NCBI RefSeq assembly: GCF_900142415.1
Contig: NZ_FRAU01000007.1
Span: 62,001 to 126,000 of the forward strand
Origin: Rhodothermus profundi
GTDB lineage: Bacteria > Bacteroidota > Rhodothermia > Rhodothermales > Rhodothermaceae
Direction: 5' to 3'
DNA: 64,000 nucleotides
Below are positions 36,564 to 45,240 of this stretch, in pieces (positions within the stretch are counted from its first letter, which is position 1; every line of letters starts with the position of its first letter). The notes under the pieces are model-generated. The model saw only the letters and a program-made list of their open reading frames with translations. It did not search any database and was not told the DNA's origin. The position numbers and the translations under genes were made by a program.

Positions 36564-37517
36564 ATGAGCAAGATGAAGCCTCAACGCTACCTGCTGCTGA
36601 CGGCACTGGCGGCCCTGACCATTCTGGGACTGACGGGCTGCCGCTCAACTCCGGTGGAAGTGCTGGGCGTCGAAGGGCCCGACAGCCTCCAGGTTAACCA
36701 GAGCGGCACCTTTACAGCCACCATCAACGAAGACGCCAAGCCGCCTGTTGAGTTTAGCTGGGACTTCGGTGACGGGAGCACAGGTGCCGGCAACCCGGTC
36801 ACGCATGCCTTCACGGAACCTGGGACCTATACCGTGACCGTCACTGCCTCCAATCGCGGAGGCAAATCGACCAGTACCGGTTCCACCTCGGTGGTCGTCT
36901 ACCGCCCGCCCGTACCCGCTGAAATTATCTCCATTACGGCTGATCCCATGCAGCCTGACACGCGGACGGCCGTGCGCTTTAGCGCCAACGTGCGCGGCGA
37001 TCAGCCCATCACCTATCAATGGAACTTTGGCGATGGAAGCACAGGGTCGGGCGCCAGCCCCACGCACACCTACAATCAGCCAGGCACTTACACAGTCACG
37101 CTGAACGTGTCGAACGAAGCCGGCTCCGACTCGCGCACGCTCACCCTCACGGTCAAACCCTACGAAGCAGAATACTGCGCCGACGTGGCCGAAATGAATC
37201 CGGTCTTCTTTGACCGGAACTCAAGCGTGCTCAACGATGCCGCCCGTGAAGCGCTGCAGGAAAATCTGCAGATTCTGCAGGACTGCCCGAACCTGTCGGT
37301 GCGCATTGAAGGCTGGGCGGCGCCAGGCGAACGGAACCCGCAGCAGCTTTCGACCGACCGCGCCCGCGCCGTGGAGCAGTTCTACACCAGCAATGGCATT
37401 CCGGCAAGCCGGCTGGTCGTAGAAGGCAAAGGCCGGGTTACCGGCATCACGAGCAAAAAGGAAGGGCTGGCGCAGTACCGCCGCGCCGACACCATTCCGA
37501 TGCAGGGCGGCATGTAA
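36564..37517 (+). CDS. PKD-repeat OmpA-family lipoprotein
   Basis: A 317-residue lipoprotein: a signal peptide ends at Cys26 (GLTGC). Two PKD domains follow (about 35-110 and 118-198), each with 'WDFGDGSTG' or 'WNFGDGSTG' and 'PGTYTVT', the second clearly a duplicate of the first. The C-terminal 110 residues are an OmpA domain ('VFFDRNSSVLNDAAREAL' and 'LSTDRARAVEQFYTSNGI'), which binds peptidoglycan. It probably anchors the outer membrane to the wall, with PKD domains as spacer or binding units. The C-terminal 'TIPMQGGM' is short. It lies between two terminators. Confidence 0.9.
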   Translation: MSKMKPQRYLLLTALAALTILGLTGCRSTPVEVLGVEGPDSLQVNQSGTFTATINEDAKPPVEFSWDFGDGSTGAGNPVTHAFTEPGTYTVTVTASNRGGKSTSTGSTSVVVYRPPVPAEIISITADPMQPDTRTAVRFSANVRGDQPITYQWNFGDGSTGSGASPTHTYNQPGTYTVTLNVSNEAGSDSRTLTLTVKPYEAEYCADVAEMNPVFFDRNSSVLNDAAREALQENLQILQDCPNLSVRIEGWAAPGERNPQQLSTDRARAVEQFYTSNGIPASRLVVEGKGRVTGITSKKEGLAQYRRADTIPMQGGM

Positions 37518-37543
37518 TGCCACACCCCGCTCGAAAAATTATC

Positions 37544-37577
37544 GTGGGCTCTCCTTTCCGGAGAGCCCACTTTTTAT
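37544..37577 (+). terminator. Rho-independent terminator of the PKD-OmpA gene
   Basis: GTGGGCTCTCC and its exact complement (11 bp) with a 5-nt loop, followed by TTTTTATT, 26 nt after the stop. Confidence 0.9.
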
Positions 37578-37633
37578 TGGATCTCTGGCTGGCTGCGTCC
37601 GTTGTCTTTACCATAGCAGGCCCAAGGCTCCCC

Positions 37634-38614
37634 ATGCCCGGATTCGATCAACATGCCCAGGAGCGTCTGGCCCGAGCGCTAAAGGCCGAAGCGCGGCGCC
37701 TCGGCTTCGATGCCTGTGGCATCTCGAAAGCCGAGGTGCTCGACGAAGAAGCGCGCCGTCTGGAAGCCTGGCTGAAAGCCGGCTTCCACGGAACCATGCA
37801 CTGGATGGAACGCCATTTTGACAAACGTATTGATCCCACTAAACTGGTCGAAGGAGCCCGCTCCGTCATCTCGGTCCTGCACAACTATTACCAGCCCCTC
37901 TCCCCTGATCCGTCACCGGAAACCGGTAAGATCAGTCGCTATGCCTGGGGCGACGACTACCACGAAGTGCTCAAAGAAAAGCTCTACCAGCTCTTTGCCT
38001 GGCTTGAGGCGCAGGTAGGCGAGGTGCACGGCCGCGCTTTTGTAGACTCTGCCCCGGTTATGGACAAAGCATGGGCTCGCCGCAGTGGCCTGGGCTGGAT
38101 CGGCAAAAACACGAACCTGATTAACCGGCGCATGGGATCCTTTTTCTTCATCGGCGAACTGATTGTAGACGTCCCGCTGCCCCCCGATGGCCCCATTCCA
38201 GACTACTGCGGCTCTTGCACGCGCTGCCTCGACGCCTGTCCAACCGGCGCACTGGTTCAGCCCTACGTGCTTGATGCCCGCCGCTGCATCTCGTACCTGA
38301 CGATTGAACACCGCGGCGACGACATTCCGCCGGAGCTTCAGGAAAAAATGGGCAACTGGATTTTTGGATGCGATATCTGCCAGGACGTCTGTCCCTGGAA
38401 TAAGTTCAAATATGCTACCAACGAACCACGCTTTCTGCCGCGGCCCGGCCTGCCCGACACGCCGCTGGACCGCTGGGAAGAGCTGGACCTGGAAGCATTT
38501 CGACAGAAATTCCGCAAAAGTGCGGTCAAGCGGGCCAAATTTGAAGGATTTAAGCGAAACGTGCGGATCGCGCTGCAAAACGTGCGCCGCACCATGCTTC
38601 ACACTTCTGAGTAA
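37634..38614 (+). CDS. queG: Epoxyqueuosine reductase QueG
   Basis: Reduces epoxyqueuosine in tRNA to queuosine, the last step of the pathway, using cobalamin and two [4Fe-4S] clusters. The ATG at 37634 gives 326 residues. 'LGFDACGISKAE' opens the cobalamin domain; the proton donor Asp is in 'VDSAPVMDKAWARRSGLGWIG'; the clusters use 'YCGSCTRCLDACPTGAL' and 'CDICQDVCPW', both complete. It lies 13 kb from the queD-C-E cluster. The 3' end overlaps the end of the convergent MFS gene by 16 nt. Confidence 0.95.
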   Translation: MPGFDQHAQERLARALKAEARRLGFDACGISKAEVLDEEARRLEAWLKAGFHGTMHWMERHFDKRIDPTKLVEGARSVISVLHNYYQPLSPDPSPETGKISRYAWGDDYHEVLKEKLYQLFAWLEAQVGEVHGRAFVDSAPVMDKAWARRSGLGWIGKNTNLINRRMGSFFFIGELIVDVPLPPDGPIPDYCGSCTRCLDACPTGALVQPYVLDARRCISYLTIEHRGDDIPPELQEKMGNWIFGCDICQDVCPWNKFKYATNEPRFLPRPGLPDTPLDRWEELDLEAFRQKFRKSAVKRAKFEGFKRNVRIALQNVRRTMLHTSE

Positions 38615-39882
38615 GCGCGCCGCTCGCGCGGCACAATCACAGCCAGCCATGCCAGTCCGATCACGCCCTGCACTAGCGCAAACGCCAGTACCGCTTCCCG
38701 AAGCGAAAGCACCTGCCACTCCAACAGCATGCTGGCTGCCAGAATAGAGCAGCTTTCTGCGAACAGCACGCCCAGCCACTCTGCAGCAAACACGCGTCCT
38801 CGAAAAGCATCCTCTGTTCGCTGTTGCAGCAACACGCTGGCCAGCACCCAGTTGGCTCCGCTGGCCGCATGCGCCAGCAGCACCGCCGGTGCGATCGCAT
38901 AGGTCCATGCCTGAAGGCCTACCACTCCATAGCAGAGCCCACTGAGCAGAATGCTCCAGCCCAGCACAGCCGGCCAGCGCCGCACATCCTGAAAAATTGC
39001 TCGTGCCAGTACAGGTCCGATCCCTGTTCCCAGTCCTCGCGCTGCAAACAGCCAGCCAATGCCGGCGGCCTGAGCCGTCGGCTCAATGGCCTCGCCAATC
39101 AGTGCCAGCATATACACAAGTCCACCACCGGCAAGCGCCCAGGCACTTTTAGCCAGCGCAATGCGCCCCACGCCCGGATGGGAGGTGAGGTAGCGCCAAC
39201 CGTCCAGCAGTTCGCGGCCGGCCGTCTGAAGCAACCGGCCTGCGGCAGGGGCTGTCTGCTGGGGAATGACCGTTCGGTAGATGAAAAAGGCCGAGATCAG
39301 GTATGTCAGACTATCTATCACAAAGACAGGAGCCGTCCCCAGCCACGCTGTCACCAACCCGCCCGAGGCGGCTCCCAGGGCCAACATAACCGACCAGGTA
39401 GCCGACATGAGCGCGTTAGCGGTCAGCAGCGCTTCTGGTCGTACGATATTTGGAATCGACGCGCTTTTGGCCGGCTGAAAGACTGCCGTTACAATTACTT
39501 GCAGCGTGGTCAGCACATAGACCAGGTATACCTCACCGGGTTCGTCGATCAGCAAAAAGCCCAGTACGATGACTGCCCGCACCAGATCGGCCCCGATCAT
39601 GAGTCGCCGCCGGTTGAACCGGTCCACCAGGAGACCGGCCAGCGGCGAGGCCAGCGCCCAGGGAAGCAGCTTGGTCAGAAAAACACCCCCCAGGGCAAAT
39701 GGCGAGCCCGTCAGCTCCGAAACCAGCGTGTACAGCGCGATCGTGTTGAACCAGTCGCCCAGTAGCGAGATGAGATTGCCCAGCCACAGCCGGCGAAAGT
39801 GCACGTTCTCACGTACCAGCGCCACATAGCCCGTCGGCGAAGCGTCCGCGCGCCCGACCGGCCGAGACGGAGCCGCTTCCAT
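38599..39882 (-). CDS. MFS transporter (MFS_3 / EntS-like exporter)
   Basis: 427 residues with about 12 hydrophobic helices. The MFS loop 'GLLVDRFNRRRLMIGADLVRA' between helices 2 and 3 is the family signature, and 'VFQPAKSASIPNIVRPEALLTANAL' is typical of the EntS-like group, which export small molecules such as siderophores. No siderophore genes are near, so the substrate is unknown. It begins 6 nt after the lysS stop on the same strand, so it may be co-transcribed with lysS. Confidence 0.85.
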   Translation of the reverse strand: MEAAPSRPVGRADASPTGYVALVRENVHFRRLWLGNLISLLGDWFNTIALYTLVSELTGSPFALGGVFLTKLLPWALASPLAGLLVDRFNRRRLMIGADLVRAVIVLGFLLIDEPGEVYLVYVLTTLQVIVTAVFQPAKSASIPNIVRPEALLTANALMSATWSVMLALGAASGGLVTAWLGTAPVFVIDSLTYLISAFFIYRTVIPQQTAPAAGRLLQTAGRELLDGWRYLTSHPGVGRIALAKSAWALAGGGLVYMLALIGEAIEPTAQAAGIGWLFAARGLGTGIGPVLARAIFQDVRRWPAVLGWSILLSGLCYGVVGLQAWTYAIAPAVLLAHAASGANWVLASVLLQQRTEDAFRGRVFAAEWLGVLFAESCSILAASMLLEWQVLSLREAVLAFALVQGVIGLAWLAVIVPRERRAYSEV

Positions 39883-39888
39883 AAGGCG

Positions 39889-41463
39889 TCAGGGCTTAGA
39901 GGCCTCCGCCTGATCCGTTGTACCAGAACCGGCGGGCACGGCCGGCTGCTCAGGCCGCAACAGCGGAAACAGGATTACATCCCGAATCGAAGGCTGATTG
40001 GTCAAAATCATGGCCAGTCGGTCGATTCCAATCCCTAACCCGGCTGTTGGCGGCATGCCGTACTCTAACGCCCGCAGAAAGTCTTCGTCAATCTGCATGG
40101 CTTCCTCATCTCCCGCCGCCCGCAGCCGAGCCTGCTCCTCAAAACGCGCCCGCTGATCGTCTGGATCATTCAACTCACTGAAGGCATTGCAGAGTTCTTT
40201 TCCACCGACGATCACTTCAAAGCGTTCGACAAGGCCAGGTTTTTCTCGATGCCGCTTGGCCAGCGGGCTCAGCTCAATGGGATAGTCAATGATAAAGGTC
40301 GGCTGGATTAAATGGGGTTCGACAAATTCGCCGAAAATCTCGTCGATTATTTTGCCACTGCCCATCGTCTCATCTATCTCCAGCCCTAGCTTTTGAGCGA
40401 TCTCCGCCAGCTCATCGCGCGACTTGCCGTAAAGGTCATACCCCGTCCGCTCTTTAATAGCTTCAAACATCGGGATGCGCGGCCAGGGACGACGAAACGA
40501 AATCGTGTGCGCGCCCCACTGCACTTCCGGCGATCCGGTCACTTCAATAGCGACATGCTCGAGCAGTTCTTCGACAAAGTCCATCATCCAGTAATAGTCT
40601 TTGTACGCTACGTACAGCTCGAGCATCGTGAATTCTGGATTGTGGAAGCGGCTGAGCCCTTCATTGCGAAAGTCTTTACCAATCTCATAGACGCCTTCGT
40701 AGCCGCCCACAATCAGCCGCTTCAGGTACAGCTCGTCGGCTATCCGCAGGTAGAGAGGCATGTCGAGCGCGTTATGATAGGTCGTGAAAGGACGGGCCGA
40801 AGCTCCTCCATAGAGGGGTTGCAGGATAGGCGTTTCCACCTCCAGGTAACCTCGCTCGTCCAGAAACCGCCGGATCGTGGTTATCATCCGCGCCCGCTTG
40901 CGAAAAACCTCCCGCACATCGGGATTAATGATCAGATCCACGTATCGCTGCCGATAGCGAAATTCTTTGTCCGTTACCTCGTTGTACACCTTCCCATCCT
41001 GTTCCTTGACCACAGGCAACGGACGCAGCGCTTTGGCCAGCAGCTCTAACCGTTGGGCGTGGACCGTAATCTCTCCCATCCGCGTGCGAAACACATACCC
41101 TTCCACTCCCACCAGGTCGCCAATGTCCAGCAGTTTCTTAAAGACCTGGTCGTAGAAGCCCTCCGGAAGGTCCTGGCGCCGAACGTATACCTGAATGCGG
41201 CCAGTTTCATCCTGCAAATCAAAAAACGCGGCCTTGCCCATGATTCGCCGCGTCATAATGCGCCCCGCAATCGACACGGTGTAGGGCTCCGGAGCAGGCC
41301 CGTCTTCGCGGGGTTGATGCCGCGCATCCTCAAAGTTCTGCAGGATCTCGGCCGCATGGGCCGTAACTTCCCAGCGATAGGGGTACGGATTGATTCCAAT
41401 GGCCTCAAGCTGCTGGCGCGCTCGACGTCGCTCCCGTTCTTGTTCGGTCAGGACACGCTTCAT
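39889..41463 (-). CDS. lysS: Lysyl-tRNA synthetase, class II
   Basis: 524 residues. The N-terminal anticodon-binding OB fold carries '[23 protein letters not shown]'; the catalytic domain has motif 1 around '[15 protein letters not shown]', motif 2 '[21 protein letters not shown]', and motif 3 '[15 protein letters not shown]'. All are intact. The C-terminal 25 residues (Pro, Ala, Gly rich) are an extra tail. A terminator of the upstream gene lies 36 nt before the start, so lysS likely has its own promoter in a very short gap. tRNA-Lys is at 10556. Confidence 0.97.
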   Translation of the reverse strand: MKRVLTEQERERRRARQQLEAIGINPYPYRWEVTAHAAEILQNFEDARHQPREDGPAPEPYTVSIAGRIMTRRIMGKAAFFDLQDETGRIQVYVRRQDLPEGFYDQVFKKLLDIGDLVGVEGYVFRTRMGEITVHAQRLELLAKALRPLPVVKEQDGKVYNEVTDKEFRYRQRYVDLIINPDVREVFRKRARMITTIRRFLDERGYLEVETPILQPLYGGASARPFTTYHNALDMPLYLRIADELYLKRLIVGGYEGVYEIGKDFRNEGLSRFHNPEFTMLELYVAYKDYYWMMDFVEELLEHVAIEVTGSPEVQWGAHTISFRRPWPRIPMFEAIKERTGYDLYGKSRDELAEIAQKLGLEIDETMGSGKIIDEIFGEFVEPHLIQPTFIIDYPIELSPLAKRHREKPGLVERFEVIVGGKELCNAFSELNDPDDQRARFEEQARLRAAGDEEAMQIDEDFLRALEYGMPPTAGLGIGIDRLAMILTNQPSIRDVILFPLLRPEQPAVPAGSGTTDQAEASKP

Positions 41464-41498
41464 GGTGCGGACACGCTTACGATCCGACAGCTTGCTTC

Positions 41499-41538
41499 AA
41501 AAACAAAACAAAAGACGCAGCCCGGCGAGCTACGTCTT
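41499..41538 (-). terminator. Rho-independent terminator after the cyclophilin gene
   Basis: On the minus strand AAGACGTAGC and GCTGCGTCTT (10 bp, one G-U pair) enclose an 8-nt loop and are followed by TTGTTTTGTTTTTG. It lies between the cyclophilin stop and lysS. Confidence 0.8.
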
Positions 41539-41584
41539 AAAAAGCTTTACCCAAGGGTGGTACCCTGTGCCGGCAAGGCGGGTT

Positions 41585-42367
41585 TCAGGAACCCGGTGAA
41601 TAGTTCTCAAGCGGGCGAATGGTCATCGGTACCGGCTGCAATGGTCGATCCAACTGGGCAGGCGGCGCCTGCTGTCCTGTACGGCGTGGCGTGGGCAGTC
41701 GCGCGATAGCATCCAGGACCTCAAACCCCTCAACCAGTTCCCCGAAGACCGTGTAGAGACCATCCAGAAACGGAGCTCCCCCTACCGTCTGGTAAAGCCG
41801 CCGAATTGAATCAGGAAAAGCAAAGTGAGGGTCCGGAATCTGCTCCCGCAGATAAGCTTCAATTTCGTCCAGCGTAGCGGAATCGAACGTGCGACCGACC
41901 ACCAGATAAAACTGGCTGCCACTGGAGCGACGCTCTGGATTTACTTCGTCGCCCTGGCGGGCCGCTGCCAGAGCCCCTCGCTTATGAAATAAGCCCGGCC
42001 GAATCTCAGCGGGAATCGTATAGCCGGGCCCACCGGTCCCATCGTTCGATGGATCGGCATCCTTTGAGTTCGGATCCCCACCCTGAATGACAAAGCCCTC
42101 TATTACGCGATGGAACGTTGTGCTGTCATAAAAACTGGCTGCTACCAGCCGTTTAAAATTATCCCGATGCTGTGGCGTTTCATCGTAAAGCCGCACCACC
42201 ATGCGTCCCAGCGGCGTGTAAATGGCATAGTAGTTCGTAGCCGGAAGGGCCAGGGTATCGAGCGTCTGGGCCAGGCTATCGGCAGGGGAGGGTTGGGAGG
42301 AAGGAGGACGTTGGCAGGCGGCAAAGAGCAGCACCGGCACAATCCCCATGAGCATTTGCCTCTTCAT
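41585..42367 (-). CDS. Cyclophilin-type peptidyl-prolyl isomerase, lipoprotein
   Basis: 260 residues. A signal peptide ends in the lipobox LFAAC (Cys18), so the enzyme is anchored in the periplasm. The cyclophilin fold follows: 'TPQHRDNFKRLVAASFYDSTTFHRVIEGFVIQGGDP' with the catalytic Arg, 'SSGSQFYLVVG', and 'LDGLYTVFGELVEG'. It should help proline isomerisation of exported proteins. An insert of about 40 residues between the last two motifs (including 'EIEAYLREQIPDPHFAFP') is longer than in E. coli PpiA. Start overlaps the preceding stop by 4 nt. Confidence 0.92.
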   Translation of the reverse strand: MKRQMLMGIVPVLLFAACQRPPSSQPSPADSLAQTLDTLALPATNYYAIYTPLGRMVVRLYDETPQHRDNFKRLVAASFYDSTTFHRVIEGFVIQGGDPNSKDADPSNDGTGGPGYTIPAEIRPGLFHKRGALAAARQGDEVNPERRSSGSQFYLVVGRTFDSATLDEIEAYLREQIPDPHFAFPDSIRRLYQTVGGAPFLDGLYTVFGELVEGFEVLDAIARLPTPRRTGQQAPPAQLDRPLQPVPMTIRPLENYSPGS

Positions 42368-42735
42368 GGCAGTAACGGTTTAAAATATTCCAGAATGGCA
42401 ATGCGCAGCAGCTTTTCCTGGTCTTCTCGCGACAGTTCGGGCCAGGGCGAAAGGGTGGGTTCCCAGCGGGTCGGATCGGCTGCAGTGCGTCGGTAGAGTC
42501 CGATGGCAGCAAAAGCACACCGAGCACCCTCCATGATCAGATCCTGCTTTTGCTCCCGGGACAGCCCTGGTTCGTAGCCACGTCCTCGTTCCTGAACGCC
42601 GATCAGAAAGAGCACCTGCTCAATGCTGGCTGGCATCCTTCCCAGCAGCGTCTCCAGATGGGCCAGGAGCTGCTTCCACCGCTCTTCCAGGTCCGGATCG
42701 GCTGCGCGGAGCCATTGACCAATAGGATCCGGCAT
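42364..42735 (-). CDS. Hypothetical cytoplasmic protein, 123 residues
   Basis: The ATG at 42735 is one base after the previous stop, and its own stop overlaps the cyclophilin start (ATGA), so it is translated as part of a tight operon. It is acidic, helical and lacks membrane segments: 'LEERWKQLLAHLETLLGRMP', 'LSREQKQDLIMEGARCAFAAIGLY'. No family recognised. Confidence 0.75.
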   Translation of the reverse strand: MPDPIGQWLRAADPDLEERWKQLLAHLETLLGRMPASIEQVLFLIGVQERGRGYEPGLSREQKQDLIMEGARCAFAAIGLYRRTAADPTRWEPTLSPWPELSREDQEKLLRIAILEYFKPLLP

Positions 42736-42736
42736 T

Positions 42737-43291
42737 TCATTCGATCCACTCGCGCGCCTCATGGAGCAGGTGGCGTTGATGCTGTCGCAAAAGGCGAAGC
42801 AGCAGCGCGCCTACCCGACGCGCCAGACTGCCCCGCGGTTGTGCCCGAACCAGCGAAGGAATGCGCTGCAACGCGTCTTCTACGGCCTCCAACGCCTCAG
42901 AGAGCGCAAACCACCAGGACCGCTCAGGCGGGCCGGCTTTGACAGGACGCTCATACCGCAGCACCTGTTGCCCCCGCTCATTCAGCGCCCCACGCAGCAT
43001 CTGAATGACGGCCACCAGGGCGTCGGTCATTTCCTGGAGCGTCTCCCGTTGGGCCAGCGAAAGGGCAGCTTCTGTCGCCTGCTGCTCCCGCTGGAGCACG
43101 CGCTCAAGCATAGGCAGCAAGGTGGCCAGCACCGACTGAAAGGCCAGCGTAGCCGCTGCCTCCCCCTTTAGCAAGGTCTCCAGTTGTCCCAATTCCGAGC
43201 GCTCAATGGTAGCAACCTCAGGAGCTTGCGCACTGGCTGTCTGCATCCAATTTTTTCGTAAAGCCGCAACGCGACGGCGTCTAACACGCAT
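42737..43291 (-). CDS. Hypothetical helical protein, 184 residues
   Basis: Starts with a basic stretch (MRVRRRRVAALRKNW), then long amphipathic helices with many Leu, Gln, Arg and Glu ('LLPMLERVLQREQQATEAALSLAQRETLQEM'), probably a coiled-coil or four-helix bundle. No signal peptide or motif seen. It is the first gene of the run leading to the cyclophilin. Function unknown. Confidence 0.7.
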   Translation of the reverse strand: MRVRRRRVAALRKNWMQTASAQAPEVATIERSELGQLETLLKGEAAATLAFQSVLATLLPMLERVLQREQQATEAALSLAQRETLQEMTDALVAVIQMLRGALNERGQQVLRYERPVKAGPPERSWWFALSEALEAVEDALQRIPSLVRAQPRGSLARRVGALLLRLLRQHQRHLLHEAREWIE

Positions 43292-43367
43292 GTCCAGACA
43301 ACACCCGCTCGATCACAGCATCTGACGGCGCCCAACTATGCATGGCAAGGGATGTTCCAGTCTGCGA

Positions 43368-44288
43368 CTATGCCAGACGCTCCGGCGGCATATCCTGCAT
43401 CGAATCAAGCGCTTCCTGCAGCCGCTCCAGTATAGCGGTGGCCTGCGAGGGCGCCAGTCGACCACTGCGCACCCCTACCCGAATCATCTCGGTAGTTAAT
43501 GCGGCGTAAACAGGTAACAGATGCGGCAGGTGTTGCCGAAGCGCCTGCAGGTGCTGGCTAATGGGAAAGAGATCCCCTCGCACCGCCGGTCCGGTCAGCG
43601 CTTCTTCAGGCAACAATTGTTTCAGATTGTGCAGCGTACCTTCTACCAGGGGCAGCAGCAGGGCATGTGCTTCGGGCCGAGAAAGTCCAATGCTGGCAAG
43701 CACTTCGCCCGCAACGGCCATGAGCGCCCCCAGGCCGTTAGAAGCCAGCGTAGCCGCCAGATGATAGCGGGGTTTGGTCTCTGCCGAAAGCTCAACCGGC
43801 CGAGCTCCCAGCGCCTGTGCGACTTCACGCCCCAGCGCAACAGCCTGGGGATCACCTTCCAGGCCAATAGCGATCCCTGCAAGCGAAGGGACGGCCCCCT
43901 GTCGGGGAAAGGACTGGACTGGATGAAAGCTTAACAGGGCGGCACCGCGACGCCCGACGGGTGCCAGCACCTGGGCGGGCAGAGCACCTGACGTGTGCGC
44001 TACCACCGTATGCGGCCAGTCGTGCGGAACCAGGGCAAGCTGTTCGGCCAGGCCGGGCAATACGTCGTCTGGAACACAGCAGAATACCAGACGCACCTCT
44101 CCGGGCAGATCTTCAAGTGCGCCCGAAGCTACCGGCGCTGCCACCTGCGCAGCCAGCGCACGAGCAGCCTCCTGACTTCGGCTGAGCACCGCAGCAATCG
44201 AGTAGCCAGCCGCCCGAAGCGCCCTGCCCAGCGCCCGCCCAACAGCCCCGGCTCCCACGATGGCCAAAACCGGTCGATGAGCTGCCAT
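43368..44288 (-). CDS. DUF2520 protein, NAD(P)-binding Rossmann type
   Basis: The ATG at 44288 gives 306 residues and puts the dinucleotide motif near the start: 'VLAIVGAGAVGRALGRALRAAGY' (GxGxxG). 'LVFCCVPDDVLPGLAEQLA' and 'VAHTSGALPAQVL' follow, then 'LLSFHPVQSFP' and a helical C-terminal half with 'HLAATLASNGLGALMAVAG'. This matches DUF2520/Rossmann-like proteins related to pyrroline-5-carboxylate or 6-phosphogluconate dehydrogenases. Substrate unknown. A terminator of tRNA-Val lies just upstream. Confidence 0.85.
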   Translation of the reverse strand: MAAHRPVLAIVGAGAVGRALGRALRAAGYSIAAVLSRSQEAARALAAQVAAPVASGALEDLPGEVRLVFCCVPDDVLPGLAEQLALVPHDWPHTVVAHTSGALPAQVLAPVGRRGAALLSFHPVQSFPRQGAVPSLAGIAIGLEGDPQAVALGREVAQALGARPVELSAETKPRYHLAATLASNGLGALMAVAGEVLASIGLSRPEAHALLLPLVEGTLHNLKQLLPEEALTGPAVRGDLFPISQHLQALRQHLPHLLPVYAALTTEMIRVGVRSGRLAPSQATAILERLQEALDSMQDMPPERLA

Positions 44289-44360
44289 AGTCGGGTTGAC
44301 GTACGCTTCTGTCCTGCTGAGAAAGGTAGGGACGCCGAGGGGCCGGTGCAACTACTCACA

Positions 44361-44395
44361 CAAAAACCCGTTGCCGGCGGGCAACGGGTTTTTTG
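44361..44395 (-). terminator. Rho-independent terminator of tRNA-Val
   Basis: AACCCGTTGCC and its exact complement (11 bp, 4-nt loop) with T-rich flanks on both strands; on the minus strand it follows the tRNA 3' end directly. Confidence 0.88.
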
Positions 44396-44469
44396 TGGGC
44401 CCTAGTGGATTCGAACCACTGACCTCTCGCGTGTGAGGCGAGCGCTCTAAACCGCTGAGCTAAGGGCCC
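44396..44469 (-). tRNA. tRNA-Val (anticodon CAC)
   Basis: Acceptor stem GGGCCCT/AGGGCCC, D-loop AGCTCAGCGGT, anticodon arm CTCGC-CTCACAC-GCGAG giving anticodon CAC (reads GTG), and T-loop TTCGAAT. Discriminator A. A full CCA is not encoded. Confidence 0.96.
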
Positions 44470-44514
44470 AACGCGCCTGAGGCTTTCTATAGTACAACGC
44501 ACAACCGGCGCCTG

Positions 44515-45144
44515 TCAAGGTGCTCCATGGCTTCTTTGCACGAAGCGCATGGTCTGGAGCGTGTCATAGTGAATCGGCGCACGGTCTTTTCGGTTCCAGG
44601 CAGCCGACAGCGTCCAGGCTGGCTGGTACGCCCCTGGAAGCGTTCGGCGTTCGGTGCTTACCGGCGTAAGCGTTTCAAGCGTAACGGCCGGAGCTGGTTC
44701 GGGCTGGGCCGTCTGCACGACGGCATGGGGGGAACGCGCTTCTTGCTCCATATAGAGCAGCACGCCAGTGCACATTCCCAGAATAACCACCAGCGCTACG
44801 GCTGAGGCCAACATCGTAGCACTTCGCAACGGCAGGCTCAGATATTCAAGGGATCGTTGTTCGCGCATCATCTCATAAGCCAGCCGTTGCCGAAGACGTG
44901 CCTGAAAACCTTCCGGTGCCCGAAGTTTACAGGCACCATGCTGGCAGAGCAACTGCCGCGTCCGGCACAGACATTCTACGTGGCGCGCCAGCGTCGGATT
45001 GGTACGCAGGTATTCCTCAAATACCTGCCGCACGGCCGGATCCATGGTTCCGTCCACGTACTCACACAACAGTTCGTCCAGATCACTGAATGGACAGTCG
45101 TGTTCCGGCCGCGATGAGTCGGGATCGTGGTAATCCTCACGCAT
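44515..45144 (-). CDS. Membrane anti-sigma factor with altered zinc motif
   Basis: 209 residues directly after an ECF sigma gene. The N-terminal cytoplasmic part resembles the anti-sigma zinc domain ('LDELLCEYVDGTMDPAVRQVFEEYL'), but the expected HxxxCxxC is here His55-x2-Cys58-x-Cys60. One membrane helix at about 108-131 follows, then a periplasmic tail of 75 residues. It probably holds the sigma factor inactive at the inner membrane until an envelope signal. A GC-rich hairpin between the two genes may lower its expression. The C-terminal tail matches nothing I know. Confidence 0.8.
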   Translation of the reverse strand: MREDYHDPDSSRPEHDCPFSDLDELLCEYVDGTMDPAVRQVFEEYLRTNPTLARHVECLCRTRQLLCQHGACKLRAPEGFQARLRQRLAYEMMREQRSLEYLSLPLRSATMLASAVALVVILGMCTGVLLYMEQEARSPHAVVQTAQPEPAPAVTLETLTPVSTERRTLPGAYQPAWTLSAAWNRKDRAPIHYDTLQTMRFVQRSHGAP

Positions 45145-45189
45145 AGGCTACCAGACGCTGCAGGTTTACACCCCTACTTTTACGCCAAA

Positions 45190-45217
45190 GGGCCGGCAGG
45201 AAGGTTCCTGCCGGCCC
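45190..45217 (-). terminator. Hairpin between sigma and anti-sigma genes
   Basis: GGGCCGGCAGGAA and its exact complement (13 bp, 2-nt centre), 24 nt after the sigma stop, followed on the minus strand only by TTT. It could be a partial terminator or an mRNA-stabilising element. Confidence 0.55.
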
Positions 45218-45240
45218 TGCACTTACGACAACGCCCACCC

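Noticed and set aside
41553..41567. AAGGGTGGTACCCTG resembles the conserved T-box sequence of amino-acid-responsive leaders, next to lysS.
   Set aside because: It reads on the plus strand while lysS is on the minus strand, no specifier stems are seen, and T-boxes are not expected in this phylum.
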